A stretch of DNA of 64,000 bases from JBBDWK01 sp040902885 (GTDB lineage: Bacteria; Acidobacteriota; Terriglobia; Bryobacterales; Bryobacteraceae): positions 1 to 64,000 of the forward strand of contig JBBDWK010000046.1 of assembly GCA_040902885.1 (NCBI GenBank). The letters are read 5' to 3'. This document shows, one piece after another, positions 15,703 through 24,069 of this stretch (the stretch's first letter is position 1; each line of letters starts with the position of its first letter). A program made the position numbers and the translations under genes. The notes under the pieces are model-generated. The model was not told the origin of the DNA. It ran no database searches and was given only the letters and a program-made list of their open reading frames with translations.

Positions 15703-17072
15703 CGGCGGAACAGCCGCTGAAAGCAGCCTCGACGGAAGCCGGGTTCGCGGCGGACATCGTCAAGCGCGCCATGGCCGCTGGCGCGACGGACGCCGAATGC
15801 GCCATCGCGGAAGGCGAGGAGTTCTCCGCCGGCGTGCGCATGCGCGAAGTGGAGACGCTCAAGGAAGCCGGCTCGCGCACGGTGGGCCTTCGTATCCTGA
15901 TCGGCAAGCGCACCGGCTCGTCCTACACCTCCGATCTGACGCCCGAAGGCATCGAGCGCCTGGTGCGGTCGGCCATGGAGCTGGCCGGGATCACTACGGA
16001 AGACCCTTATCTGGGACTCCCCGAGCCGTCCGAACTGGGATCGATCCCCGGCGACCTCAAGCTCTACTCAACCGACGTGGCGCAGCTCGATACCGCATAC
16101 AAGATCGAACTGGCGCGGAAATGCGAATCGGCCGCGCTCGGTTACGATCCGCGCATTGCCAACTCCGAAGGCGCGTCTTTCGATTCCCACCTCGGCCGGC
16201 ACGTTTTCGCCAACTCGCGGGGTTTCGCCGGCGAGTACCGCGCCAGCTACTGCTCTCTCAGTACGGTTCCCGTTGCCCGCGAAGGCAGCTCCATGGAGCG
16301 CGACTACTGGTTCTCCATGGCTCGAGGGTTCGCCGGGCTGCAAACGCCGGAGGAGATCGGACGCATTGCCGCCCAGCGCGCGCTGCGCCGCTTGAACCCC
16401 GTGAAGATGGAAACGCAGAAGGTACCCGTGGTTTTCGAGCCGCGCACCGCCCGTTCGCTCATCGAGAACATCTTCGAAGCGGTGCATGGCGAAGCCGTTT
16501 ACCGCCACGCCTCGTTCCTCGCGGGGCGTCTGGGCGAGAAGGTCGCCTCCGACCAGCTGACCGTGATCGACGATGGCACGCTGCCCGGTCTGTTTGGGAC
16601 ATCGCCGTTCGACGACGAAGGCGTGCCGAGCCGCCGCACTCCCGTGATAGAGAAGGGCGTCCTCAAGAACTACCTCATGAACACCTACACCGCGCGCAAG
16701 CTGGGCATGAAGACCACCGGGAATGCCGCGCGCGGCATCACCGGCAACGCGGGCATCGGGCACGGCAACCTGTTCGCCGAAAAAGGCGAGGCCGCTCCCG
16801 AGAAGATCATTGCCTCAATTCCCAACGGATTTTATGTCACGGAGCTGATGGGCTTTGGCGTCAACGCCGTAACCGGAGATTATTCGCGGGGCGCTACGGG
16901 GATCTGGATTCGCAACGGCGAGCTGGCCTTTCCGGTAGCCGAAGTGACTATCGCCGGAAATTTGAAGCGCATGCTGATGGACCTGGACGCCGTGGGCACG
17001 GATCTTGAGTTTCGCGGCGCCACGGCTGCCCCCACTCTGATGATCGGGGAGATGACGGTTGGCGGAAAGTAG
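15699..17072 (+). CDS. tldE: Metalloprotease partner TldE/PmbA
   Basis: The 457-residue protein is the TldE/PmbA subunit. It has the same overall plan as TldD (RTVGLRILIGKRTGSSYTS, DPRIANSEGA, FEPRTARSLIEN) but no HExxxH motif, as expected for the non-catalytic partner. GNAARGITGNAGIGHGNLF and the C-terminal TPTLMIGEMTVGG-like end are family hallmarks. The GTG at 15699 overlaps the tldD stop, which supports coupling. The heterodimer would act in the cytoplasm. Confidence 0.93.
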   Translation: MTAEQPLKAASTEAGFAADIVKRAMAAGATDAECAIAEGEEFSAGVRMREVETLKEAGSRTVGLRILIGKRTGSSYTSDLTPEGIERLVRSAMELAGITTEDPYLGLPEPSELGSIPGDLKLYSTDVAQLDTAYKIELARKCESAALGYDPRIANSEGASFDSHLGRHVFANSRGFAGEYRASYCSLSTVPVAREGSSMERDYWFSMARGFAGLQTPEEIGRIAAQRALRRLNPVKMETQKVPVVFEPRTARSLIENIFEAVHGEAVYRHASFLAGRLGEKVASDQLTVIDDGTLPGLFGTSPFDDEGVPSRRTPVIEKGVLKNYLMNTYTARKLGMKTTGNAARGITGNAGIGHGNLFAEKGEAAPEKIIASIPNGFYVTELMGFGVNAVTGDYSRGATGIWIRNGELAFPVAEVTIAGNLKRMLMDLDAVGTDLEFRGATAAPTLMIGEMTVGGK

Positions 17073-17520
17073 CAAGCGGCTGCCTGTCCCGGTGGTCATC
17101 GCCTTGGCGCTAGTATTCGCCGGCGTGGCCACATTTTCCTTTTTCAGTTGGCGGGCGGGCCAGAACCTTCCGGAAGGGCCGGTTCTCACCGCGGAAGCCA
17201 AAGCTTACGTAAAGAATCTCAAGCTCAGCAATGTGGAGATGAAGGCCGCCGAGAGCTACTTCAAGCAGGTCCTGGTGGAGATAGAAGGCATGATCGGTAA
17301 CGAGGGCGATCGCATGCTCAGGCTGGTGGAAGTGAACTGCATCTTCCGCAATCACTCCGGTGAAGTCGTGCTCCGCGAGCGCGTGGCCATCGCCGGACGC
17401 CGGAAGGACACGCTTGCCCCCGGCGAGATCAAGAAGTTCCGCATGCCCTTCGACACCATCCCCCAAAGCTGGAACAATCAGATGCCGGATCTGGTGATCG
17501 CGCGGATTCTGTTCGAGTAG
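17059..17520 (+). CDS. Single-pass membrane protein of unknown function, 153 aa
   Basis: The protein has one N-terminal transmembrane helix (about residues 10-32) and an extracytoplasmic domain. The domain has strand-like segments: VKNLKLSNVEMKAAESYF, VEVNCIFRNHSGEVVLRERV and LAPGEIKKFRMPFDTIP, a layout close to DUF2393/FxLYD-type beta-sandwiches. The first codon is probably TTG at 17059, which overlaps the end of tldE by 14 bases. That makes it the third gene of the tldDE transcript. No catalytic motif is visible. Confidence 0.65.
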   Translation: MAESSKRLPVPVVIALALVFAGVATFSFFSWRAGQNLPEGPVLTAEAKAYVKNLKLSNVEMKAAESYFKQVLVEIEGMIGNEGDRMLRLVEVNCIFRNHSGEVVLRERVAIAGRRKDTLAPGEIKKFRMPFDTIPQSWNNQMPDLVIARILFE

Positions 17521-17587
17521 TCTTCAGGTTGCAGCGGGACTCGTTGGGCGTAAAATGGCCTCAGGTACAGTAATCCGGAGTATACCG

Positions 17588-17830
17588 ATGAGCATTACCA
17601 TTCATCCTGACCTGGAAGCGCGGCTCCGAGCCCGAGCGGAGGCAGAGGGCATCACCGTTGAGGCATACATCGAGCGCATCGCTCGTGACGACGAACAGGC
17701 CGAGGAGGAGCTTGAGGCGATTGCCCTCGAAGGGCTCAACTCCGGAGAATCGATCGAGGCCGGGCCAGGTTACTGGGAAGAAAAGCACCGCCGTCTCGAC
17801 GAACGGTTAAAGAAGACCGGCACCCGGTGA
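17588..17830 (+). CDS. RHH-type antitoxin of a ParDE/RelBE pair
   Basis: The 80-residue protein starts with a short basic/hydrophobic pattern suited to a ribbon-helix-helix domain (SITIHPDLEARLRARAEAEG-type), followed by an acidic, probably unfolded toxin-binding tail. ATG 17588 has CCGGAG at a normal distance. It overlaps the toxin gene by 4 bases (GTGA), a classic antitoxin-toxin arrangement. RHH antitoxins usually repress their own promoter. TTGCAG-16-TAAAAT at 17529-17556 is a weak promoter candidate. Confidence 0.75.
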   Translation: MSITIHPDLEARLRARAEAEGITVEAYIERIARDDEQAEEELEAIALEGLNSGESIEAGPGYWEEKHRRLDERLKKTGTR

Positions 17831-18156
17831 ATGGTCGTTACGTGGTTCGCCCAAAGGCGGATCAGGACCTTGAAGATCAAGCCTATTACCTTGCAACCGA
17901 AGTAAGCCCCGAAACCGGTCACCGGTTTCTCGTCGCCGCTCATGAAACCTTTGCTCTTCTTGCCACCCAGCCGAACATAGGTTGGCATTCCCGGCTCAAA
18001 CATCGCAGTCTTTCATCCTTGCGCGTCTTCCGCGTTTCGGGCTTTGAAAGGATTCTCGTGCTCTACCGCCCGCAACCGGACGGAATAGAAATCCTTCGAG
18101 TGGTGCACGGCTCCCGAAATTTCCCAGTGCTCTTGCGGCGCGAAGGGCTTGAATGA
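17827..18156 (+). CDS. RelE/ParE-family toxin
   Basis: The 109-residue basic protein has the RelE/ParE fold pattern. It begins YVVRPKADQDLEDQAYYLA, then ALLATQPNIGWHSRLKHRSLSSLRVFRVSGFERILVLYRP and a C-terminal IEILRVVHGSRN. The last segment, with R-V-x-H-G-x-R-x-x, is the ParE-type C-terminal signature. Whether it inhibits gyrase or cleaves mRNA is not evident. The GTG start overlaps the antitoxin stop. It converges on the permease gene. Confidence 0.82.
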   Translation: MNGRYVVRPKADQDLEDQAYYLATEVSPETGHRFLVAAHETFALLATQPNIGWHSRLKHRSLSSLRVFRVSGFERILVLYRPQPDGIEILRVVHGSRNFPVLLRREGLE

Positions 18157-18162
18157 TGATTT

Positions 18163-18184
18163 TTCACCGCCCCGCAGCGGTGAA
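18163..18184. terminator. Terminator-like stem-loop between convergent genes
   Basis: TTCACCGC-CCCGCA-GCGGTGAA forms a perfect 8-bp stem with a 6-base loop. It sits between the toxin stop (18156) and the permease stop (18209). On the plus strand a T5 run precedes it rather than follows it, so it is not a textbook Rho-independent terminator on either strand. Confidence 0.35.
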
Positions 18185-18208
18185 CATCGACGCCATATCT
18201 ACCCTGCG

Positions 18209-19420
18209 CTATTCGTAGCGCAAGGCTTCAGTCGGATTCAAGCGCGAGGCACGGTTGGCCGGTAGAAACCCGAAAATCAGTCCGACCAGACACGAGACCG
18301 TAAACGCCACCGCGATCGACGTCAGCGACACCGGGATGCGGATATTGTCCACGAAGAACCGCACGCTGAGCGGAATGGAAACTCCCACTAGAATGCCTAC
18401 GATTCCGCCCGCGAGGCTGATTACCACTGCTTCAGCAAGAAACTGCCGCAGAACGGCGCTGCGCGATGCGCCCACAGCCATGCGGATGCCGATTTCGCGT
18501 GTGCGCTCGCTCACCGTGACCAGCATGATGTTCATGATGCCGATGCCGGAGATGATCAGCGCGACCGCGGAGACCAGAATCAACACCAGCCGCAGAATGA
18601 GCGCGATGTTCTCCGCCGCGTCCAGAATGGCGGTAAGGTTCTCCACGCGGTAGCGCGCGCCCTCCCGGTGGCGGCTCTCCAGAATCTGGCGGACTTCCCC
18701 AGTGACCGAGGCGACATCCTCCGGCGTGCGCACCTGAACGTATAGCGGATCGATGCGCTCCACCGGCGTAAAGTAGCGCAGCACGGTAATGGGAATCAGC
18801 AGCGTCTCGCGCGCCAGCTCCGTCTGTCCGAAGCTCTCCACACGTTCCTTAAAGGTGCCGATCACGGTGAACTGCAAGCCGTGGACCTTCAAAATTCTGC
18901 CCACCGCGGCCTGCTGGCCTCCGTAAAGGCGGTTGGCGAGCGTCTCTGTGAGCATGGCCACTTTGCCGCGAAGCTGCACGTCGCTCGCATCGAGGAAGCG
19001 CCCGGCAAGCAGCACCAGGTTGCGCACGGAGCCGTAGTGCTCATCCGAGCCGATAACCGCCAGATCTTCCTCGCGCCCACCGATCGCGATGCTGTCGTAG
19101 TTGGTCATCACGCCGGTAGCGGCAATGATGCGGTCGCCGAGCTGCCGGCGCACGGCCTCCACGTCGGACATCTTCACGAAATCGGCTTCCGACCGGATCG
19201 CCTGGCTCCCGCCCGTCTCGTAGTAGGCGAAGATCATGTTGGAGCCGATGCCCTGAATCTGTTCGAGAATGTAGTCGCGGCCCGTCAGCGAGATGGTGAC
19301 GACCAGGATCACCGCGGCCGTGCCGATGACCATGCCGAGCGCGGTCAGCAGGGACCGCACCGCGTTGGCGCGCAGCGCCTGAATGCTGAACCGCAGAGAC
19401 TCCGGAAGGTTCAGAATCAA
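18209..19420 (-). CDS. FtsX/MacB-type ABC transporter permease
   Basis: The 403-residue protein has the MacB/FtsX permease plan: one helix near residues 20-45 (SLLTALGMVIGTAAVILVV), a large periplasmic MacB_PCD domain (about 50-255) and three C-terminal helices. The segment SERTREIGIRMAVGASR before the third helix is the family signature. It would export a peptide, lipoprotein or lipid with an ATPase and an adaptor, but no ATPase gene is adjacent. Its ATG overlaps the stop of the upstream TPR gene by 4 bases, so the two are coupled. Confidence 0.9.
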   Translation of the reverse strand: MILNLPESLRFSIQALRANAVRSLLTALGMVIGTAAVILVVTISLTGRDYILEQIQGIGSNMIFAYYETGGSQAIRSEADFVKMSDVEAVRRQLGDRIIAATGVMTNYDSIAIGGREEDLAVIGSDEHYGSVRNLVLLAGRFLDASDVQLRGKVAMLTETLANRLYGGQQAAVGRILKVHGLQFTVIGTFKERVESFGQTELARETLLIPITVLRYFTPVERIDPLYVQVRTPEDVASVTGEVRQILESRHREGARYRVENLTAILDAAENIALILRLVLILVSAVALIISGIGIMNIMLVTVSERTREIGIRMAVGASRSAVLRQFLAEAVVISLAGGIVGILVGVSIPLSVRFFVDNIRIPVSLTSIAVAFTVSCLVGLIFGFLPANRASRLNPTEALRYE

Positions 19421-20277
19421 CTACTCCCGCTGACTTGTTTCAAAAGCCGCTCGGCTTCCCCGCGCGGCGGATCGTCGGGCGTCAGATCGGACTCGAGGTA
19501 GCGTCCCAGCAGGTCCCGCGCCGTGTCCAGGTTGCGGCCCGCGCGGATGTAAGTGCTTGCCCGCTCGAAGAGGAGCTTGGGGTTGTCAGGCTCGATTTTC
19601 TCGGCCTTTCGAAAGGCCTGCTCGCTCTCGTCGAAGCGGCCCTGCGAGGCCAGGAACCGGGCCAGATCGACCACGCGCCCGACCTGACGCGGGGCCAGTT
19701 CGGCGGCGCGCCGGAGATGCTGCTCCGCTTTGCCAAATTCCTTGCGTTTCTCGGCCATGCGGGCTTGCACATAATGGCCTTCCGCTGGATCGAGAGCCGC
19801 AATTCTGGTTGCCATGGCCGCTGCCTTGTCGAAGCCGCCGCCCATGAAACCGGGCGCCTGCAGGTAGTATTCGAATAAGTCGTTCAGAGCTTCCTTATTG
19901 CTGGGATCGAGCTGAACGGCCTGCTCGAACGCCTTGCGGGCCCTGGAAGCGTAGCGAGCGGCAGTGAACACGCTCGAGGTCTCGGCCCTGCGGCCATAAG
20001 CCTTGCCGAGCCAGTTGTGGTAGACGGAGTTGCGAGGATCGGCGGCAATTGCCTTTTCGAACGCCTCGGTCGCCTCTTTGTAATCGCCAATCCGGTAGTA
20101 GCCCTTTCCTAGCAATTCGTAAGCCGCGGCATTCTTTTCGGGAAGGGCCTGAAGGATAACGATGGACTGCCTGTATTCCGTGGAGTCGTAAAGACGGCGC
20201 GCCCTCTCCGTTTCGGGCAAGGCGCCCCAGGCCGCGAAGGCTAACATCAACAGAATCCAAGAGAACCGAATCAGCAT
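19417..20277 (-). CDS. Secreted TPR-repeat protein
   Basis: The 286-residue protein has a signal peptide (about 1-19) and at least five tetratricopeptide repeats. Clear ones are GYYRIGDYKEATEAFEKAI, AFEQAVQLDPSNKEALNDL, KEFGKAEQHLRRAAELAP and GRFDESEQAFRKAEKIEP. It should be a periplasmic scaffold. Its 4-base overlap with the MacB-type permease suggests they work together. TATAAT lies 12 bases before the ATG with no Shine-Dalgarno. Confidence 0.85.
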   Translation of the reverse strand: MLIRFSWILLMLAFAAWGALPETERARRLYDSTEYRQSIVILQALPEKNAAAYELLGKGYYRIGDYKEATEAFEKAIAADPRNSVYHNWLGKAYGRRAETSSVFTAARYASRARKAFEQAVQLDPSNKEALNDLFEYYLQAPGFMGGGFDKAAAMATRIAALDPAEGHYVQARMAEKRKEFGKAEQHLRRAAELAPRQVGRVVDLARFLASQGRFDESEQAFRKAEKIEPDNPKLLFERASTYIRAGRNLDTARDLLGRYLESDLTPDDPPRGEAERLLKQVSGSS

Positions 20278-20289
20278 GGGCCTGTATCC

Positions 20290-20295
20290 ATTATA
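20290..20295 (-). promoter_or_regulatory. Putative -10 (TATAAT) for the TPR-permease pair
   Basis: A perfect TATAAT on the minus strand ends 12 bases before the ATG at 20277. The predicted leader is only about 5 bases and has no ribosome-binding site. No convincing -35 is present at 16-18 bases. Confidence 0.4.
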
Positions 20296-20357
20296 CCGGC
20301 GGCGCCAATTTCCAATGCACCGGAGGGCGGTGTGTTGATAAGCTCGGGAGGATCCGT

Positions 20358-21341
20358 ATGCGAGAAATCGTTCTGCAACAACCCGGAGAGTTCATCGAAC
20401 GTCACGTACCGCCGCCGGCGCGGAAAGAGGGGGAAGCGCTGGTGGGCATCCGGCGAATTGGCGTTTGCGGCACGGATCTGCACGCTTTCGCCGGTCGCCA
20501 GCCGTTTTTTTCATACCCCCGGGTTCTGGGCCACGAGTTGGGCGTGGAAGTGCTGGACGCGCCGGCTAACGATTTCGGCATCCGCGCCGGAGACCGCTGT
20601 GCCGTGGAGCCGTACCTGAGTTGCGGCGAATGCCATTCATGCCGCCTGGGCAAGCCGAACTGTTGCGAAAAGCTTCAGGTGCTCGGTGTGCACACCGACG
20701 GCGGCATGCGCCCCTTCCTGAGTGTGCCGGTGCGGCTGCTGCACAAATCCGGCGCGCTGACGCTCGATCAACTGGCGCTTGTGGAGACGCTCGGTATCGG
20801 CGCGCATGCCGTCGCTCGCGGCAGCCTGCGTTCCGGAGAAGAAACGCTCGTGGTTGGCGCGGGACCGATCGGTCTGGCCACCATGCAGTTCGCAAGGGCG
20901 GCGGGCGGGCGGGTCCGCTGCCTGGAACTCAGCGACGCGCGGCGGGCGTTCGTCGAGGGCCTCGGCTTCGAATGCCTGGACGCCTGGGACCAGCGCCGGG
21001 CGGATATGGTTTTCGATGCCACCGGCAACCCGCGCGCCATGGAGGCCAGCTTCGACTATGTGGCTTTCGGAGGGCGTCTGGTGTTGGTCGGGTTGGTGCA
21101 GGGACGCATCTCCTTCGACGATCCCCAGTTCCATCGCCGGGAAGCGACGCTGCTCGCCAGCCGCAACAGTTGCGGCGACTTTCCGCGCATTATCCGGATG
21201 ATCGAAAGCGGAGAGATCGATACGGCTCCGTGGATTACCGACCGCCTCACGCTGGCGGGCACGCCGCGCGGCTTCGCGGGTTTGCGCGAGAGGCCGAACC
21301 TGGTGAAGGCGATGATTGAGGTGGAAGAGCGGGACGAGTAG
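20358..21341 (+). CDS. Zinc-dependent medium-chain alcohol dehydrogenase family protein
   Basis: The 327-residue protein has the catalytic zinc residues Cys37 (GVCGTD) and His59-Glu60 (LGHE). A structural-zinc cluster CGECHSCRLGKPNCC follows. The Rossmann domain has VVGAGPIGLATMQFA. The acidic residue that ends the second strand (CLELSD) suggests NAD preference. Substrates of such enzymes are polyols or secondary alcohols; this one cannot be specified. At 327 residues it is slightly short for the family, mostly in the C-terminal part. The gene stands alone, with GGGAGGA before the ATG. Confidence 0.88.
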   Translation: MREIVLQQPGEFIERHVPPPARKEGEALVGIRRIGVCGTDLHAFAGRQPFFSYPRVLGHELGVEVLDAPANDFGIRAGDRCAVEPYLSCGECHSCRLGKPNCCEKLQVLGVHTDGGMRPFLSVPVRLLHKSGALTLDQLALVETLGIGAHAVARGSLRSGEETLVVGAGPIGLATMQFARAAGGRVRCLELSDARRAFVEGLGFECLDAWDQRRADMVFDATGNPRAMEASFDYVAFGGRLVLVGLVQGRISFDDPQFHRREATLLASRNSCGDFPRIIRMIESGEIDTAPWITDRLTLAGTPRGFAGLRERPNLVKAMIEVEERDE

Positions 21342-21351
21342 CCGGCTAACG

Positions 21352-22053
21352 TTACCGCCTGATAATCACTTCCCGCAGACGTTCGCGCGTCAGGAAGAAC
21401 TTCAGCGATTCGAACTGGTCGAAGAGTTTTTCCAGATTGCGATTGTTGAACGTCTGGGCCAACTGGCGTTTGCCGTGCCGGCCGATGAGCAGAGTTTTCG
21501 GATCTTGGATGCGAAATGAATAGTAGGGGATTTCGGAGACTTTATCCTGCGCGTGAAAAAAGGCTAACAGGTACCCGCGAGGCTTAACGATCTTTGTCAG
21601 ACGTCCCAACGTGGCTACCAGCAGAGGAGTGGACATGTGCTCCAGCGAATCCCAGATCAGCACTCCATCCAGAGACTCTTTCTCGTACACCAGATTCTGG
21701 TTGAGGAAGCGATCGACAAGAGCGGGGTTGGATTGATCGTTCAGACCGGGAAAAGACTCGCGGAGACTGCGGAGAAAATCTTCGGAGTAAAGCCTGTGCC
21801 CAAGGCTGGTTATGAAATTCACGTTAGACTGGGTGACGCCTGCCAGATCCAGAATGGAGAGGCCGGCTTCGCCTTTGATGGAAGTAAAGAACTGCTCCAG
21901 ACCCTTGCTGGGCCGGGAGTAGGAGTCCTCCATCTCCTGGGACTCCGATAGGGGGGAGGAACGGCTCTCGACAGGGTCCTGCGACCCTTCCGTCGCGGAA
22001 GGGCCCGACAGGGGCAGGCCGCGGATAATACCCCTCAGCCGATCCGTGAACAA
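21352..22053 (-). CDS. Methyltransferase-like protein with weak SAM motif
   Basis: The 233-residue protein looks like a class I methyltransferase fold: ILDLAGVTQSNVNFI stands where motif I (E/DxGxGxG) should be, GVLIWDSLEHMSTPLLVATL resembles the post-II strand and KIVKPRGYLLAFFH the strand after motif III. Motif I lacks the glycine-rich loop, so SAM binding is doubtful. The first 50 residues are polar and rich in Ser and Pro, probably disordered. It starts 20 bases after the bactofilin stop and is likely cotranscribed. The function is unknown. Confidence 0.6.
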   Translation of the reverse strand: MFTDRLRGIIRGLPLSGPSATEGSQDPVESRSSPLSESQEMEDSYSRPSKGLEQFFTSIKGEAGLSILDLAGVTQSNVNFITSLGHRLYSEDFLRSLRESFPGLNDQSNPALVDRFLNQNLVYEKESLDGVLIWDSLEHMSTPLLVATLGRLTKIVKPRGYLLAFFHAQDKVSEIPYYSFRIQDPKTLLIGRHGKRQLAQTFNNRNLEKLFDQFESLKFFLTRERLREVIIRR

Positions 22054-22073
22054 CCCCTTCCTCCCCTTACCGT

Positions 22074-22622
22074 TCAGCGTTTGTATTCAGCCGCATTTGC
22101 GGTGATTGCGGGAACGGCGGGCGAAATCTGGGGCTTGGTCGCAACCGGCGTTTTAGACTCGACGGTCTTCACAATGTCGATGCTGCCCTTGAAATAAGCG
22201 CCGTCTTCAATGACGATGCGGGCGGTCTTGATATCGCCCACAAGTTTCGCGTCCTTGCGTATATCGATTCTGTCGGCCGCTTCGACGTTGCCCTGCACGG
22301 CGCCGAGAATGACAATCTCGCGCGCCTTGATGCCGGCTTGGGCCTTCCCGTTTGGACCAATGGTGAGGCGATGCTCATGAACGTCGATGGTACCTTCGAT
22401 TTCCCCATCGACGTAAAGGTCCTCGCGGCTTATAATCTGCCCTTTCACGGTGACCGACTTCCCAATGGTCGCCGAGTTGCGCGACAGGTCGGAATCGTTC
22501 AGTCGAACAGGCGTAGTAGACACAGGCACAGTCTCCTTTTTGGTCGGCTCGGGTGTCGCCGGTGGCAGATTCACCGGCTTCGGAGCATAATCGTCCTCTT
22601 TACGTTTATTCCACATGCTCAC
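22074..22622 (-). CDS. Bactofilin (polymer-forming cytoskeletal protein)
   Basis: The 182-residue protein has the central bactofilin beta-helix (about 50-150). Its repeats include TVKGQIISREDLYVDGEIEG, TIGPNGKAQAGIKAREIVI, GNVEAADRIDIRKDAKLVG and ARIVIEDGAYFKGSI. Flanking Pro/Thr-rich tails are disordered, as usual. Bactofilins form nucleotide-independent filaments that place cell-wall or polar machinery. The GTG at 22622 has GAGGA 7 bases upstream; ATG 22616 is an alternative. Confidence 0.93.
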   Translation of the reverse strand: MSMWNKRKEDDYAPKPVNLPPATPEPTKKETVPVSTTPVRLNDSDLSRNSATIGKSVTVKGQIISREDLYVDGEIEGTIDVHEHRLTIGPNGKAQAGIKAREIVILGAVQGNVEAADRIDIRKDAKLVGDIKTARIVIEDGAYFKGSIDIVKTVESKTPVATKPQISPAVPAITANAAEYKR

Positions 22623-22691
22623 GGAGGGTTCCTCGCAATCTCTAGTCTATAGGGGGAGTTGCGGAAAAGGCAAACCTGGAGTGTGAAAATC

Positions 22692-23000
22692 TTATGGTGT
22701 GCGCGAGAACCGGCGCAGGCGAAATATTTCGGAGAGAGAGACGTAAAGATTCAACATGCCCAGTCCGCTGACCGCGCCGCGCAAGTAAGCATTTCCCCAA
22801 AAATCCCTCCACTCCGGCGCAACGGAAGCGAAGTAATTCAGGTCCCAATATTCGGACCAGGGAAAAAGCAGCAGAAACAGCCCCGACTCCAGGCAGAAGA
22901 CGATAAAGGCCAGCGCGAATGCCTTGTGGTACCAGCGGTACGCCGGCGCGCTGGCTTCCACCGCAACCGGCCCCTGCGAGAACGGAGGCTCTACCGGCAT
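22692..23000 (-). CDS. Small membrane protein, 102 aa
   Basis: I do not recognise the family. The protein has a polar N terminus (about 20 residues), a membrane helix FALAFIVFCLESGLFLLLF, a loop with aromatic residues (WSEYWDLNYFASVAPEWRDF) and a second, weaker helix near GAVSGLGMLNLYVSL, ending in basic residues. Its ATG at 23000 lies inside the 3' end of rnhB with a 10-base overlap, so translation should be coupled to rnhB at the end of the translation cluster. Confidence 0.65.
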   Translation of the reverse strand: MPVEPPFSQGPVAVEASAPAYRWYHKAFALAFIVFCLESGLFLLLFPWSEYWDLNYFASVAPEWRDFWGNAYLRGAVSGLGMLNLYVSLSEIFRLRRFSRTP

Positions 23001-23695
23001 GCCGGCGCCTCCGTTTCCCCGAACAGGCCGAGTTGCTCGCCGGCCGGCATCGGAAGCACCGCGAAAGGGCACGCCGCGCGTACCGGCTCGAAGCTCAAGC
23101 GGTGCAGCGGAGTGGCGCCCAGGCGGCGCAGAGCTTCGGCGTGTTCCGGCGTCGAGTAGCCCTTGTGGCGCGCGAGGCCGTATTCGGGAAAAACCGAGTC
23201 CCAGCTTGCCATGCACGCGTCGCGGTAGACCTTCGCCACGATGGACGCCGCGGCGATAGCGTGGCAGCGTGCGTCTCCCTTGATCAGCGGCTGCTGGGGT
23301 ATGGGAAGGTCGATCGGGAAGGCGTCTATCAATAAGAAATCGGCGCGGGGATGGAGGCTTTCAACGGCGCGCCTCATCGCCAGGCGCGAAGCCCAATGGA
23401 TATTCATCCTGTCGATCGTAGCTGCATCTACGGCGGCAACAGCCCAGGCCAAAGCACGTTCGCGGATCAGGACGGCTAATTCCTCGCGGCGCCCGGGTTC
23501 CACTTGCTTGCTATCGTTCAAGCCGCGAACCGGACAGTCGGGAGAAAGCGCGACAGCGGCGGCCACTACGGGTCCGAACAGCGCCCCGCGGCCCACCTCG
23601 TCCACGCCCGCGATACAAGTGAAGCCGCGCGCCCGCAGCCCTCTCTCGATGGTTGCTTCGCAACGGATTCTCGAGGTCGGCAGGACGCCCGGCAT
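22991..23695 (-). CDS. rnhB: Ribonuclease HII
   Basis: The 234-residue enzyme removes ribonucleotides and RNA primers from DNA-RNA hybrids. The signature GVDEVGRG is near residue 30, followed by LNDSKQV, the acidic FLLIDAFPI and AIAAASIVAKVYRD. HKGYSTPEH is also typical. It lies after rplS, as in many bacteria. No Shine-Dalgarno is obvious before ATG 23695; a T8 run lies 8 bases upstream on the coding strand. Confidence 0.95.
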   Translation of the reverse strand: MPGVLPTSRIRCEATIERGLRARGFTCIAGVDEVGRGALFGPVVAAAVALSPDCPVRGLNDSKQVEPGRREELAVLIRERALAWAVAAVDAATIDRMNIHWASRLAMRRAVESLHPRADFLLIDAFPIDLPIPQQPLIKGDARCHAIAAASIVAKVYRDACMASWDSVFPEYGLARHKGYSTPEHAEALRRLGATPLHRLSFEPVRAACPFAVLPMPAGEQLGLFGETEAPACR

Positions 23696-23721
23696 CGCTG
23701 GCCAAAAAAAAGACGGCCGGC

Positions 23722-24069
23722 TCAGCTGCGTTCTTTGAGCCTGGCCGCTTTGCCCTTCAGCCCGCGGAGATAGTAGAGTTTCGCGCGCCGCGCCCGTCCG
23801 GTGCGCACTACATCGATGTGGTCGATCAGTCGTCCGTGAAGCGGGAAGATCCGCTCGACGCCGTGCTGGAAGCTGACTTTGCGCACAGTGATGGTCTCGC
23901 CCAGGCCCGTATTATTGCGAGCGATTACCGTGCCCTCGAAAGCTTGCAGACGTTCCTTGTCGCCCTCCCGGATCCGGACATGGACGCGGATGGTGTCGCC
24001 GGGACGGAATTCGGGAATGTCGGTCCGCTTGTTCTTGTTTATAAACTTGGTCAGCAGTGGATTGTTCAT
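23722..24069 (-). CDS. rplS: 50S ribosomal protein L19
   Basis: The 115-residue protein has the L19 pattern: FRPGDTIRVHVRIREGDKER, LQAFEGTVIAR, ETITVRKVSFQHGVERIFPLH and RRAKLYYLRGLKGKAARLKE. It contacts the 30S-50S interface. Its ATG shares one base with the trmD stop (TAATG), so it is translationally coupled. Confidence 0.97.
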   Translation of the reverse strand: MNNPLLTKFINKNKRTDIPEFRPGDTIRVHVRIREGDKERLQAFEGTVIARNNTGLGETITVRKVSFQHGVERIFPLHGRLIDHIDVVRTGRARRAKLYYLRGLKGKAARLKERS

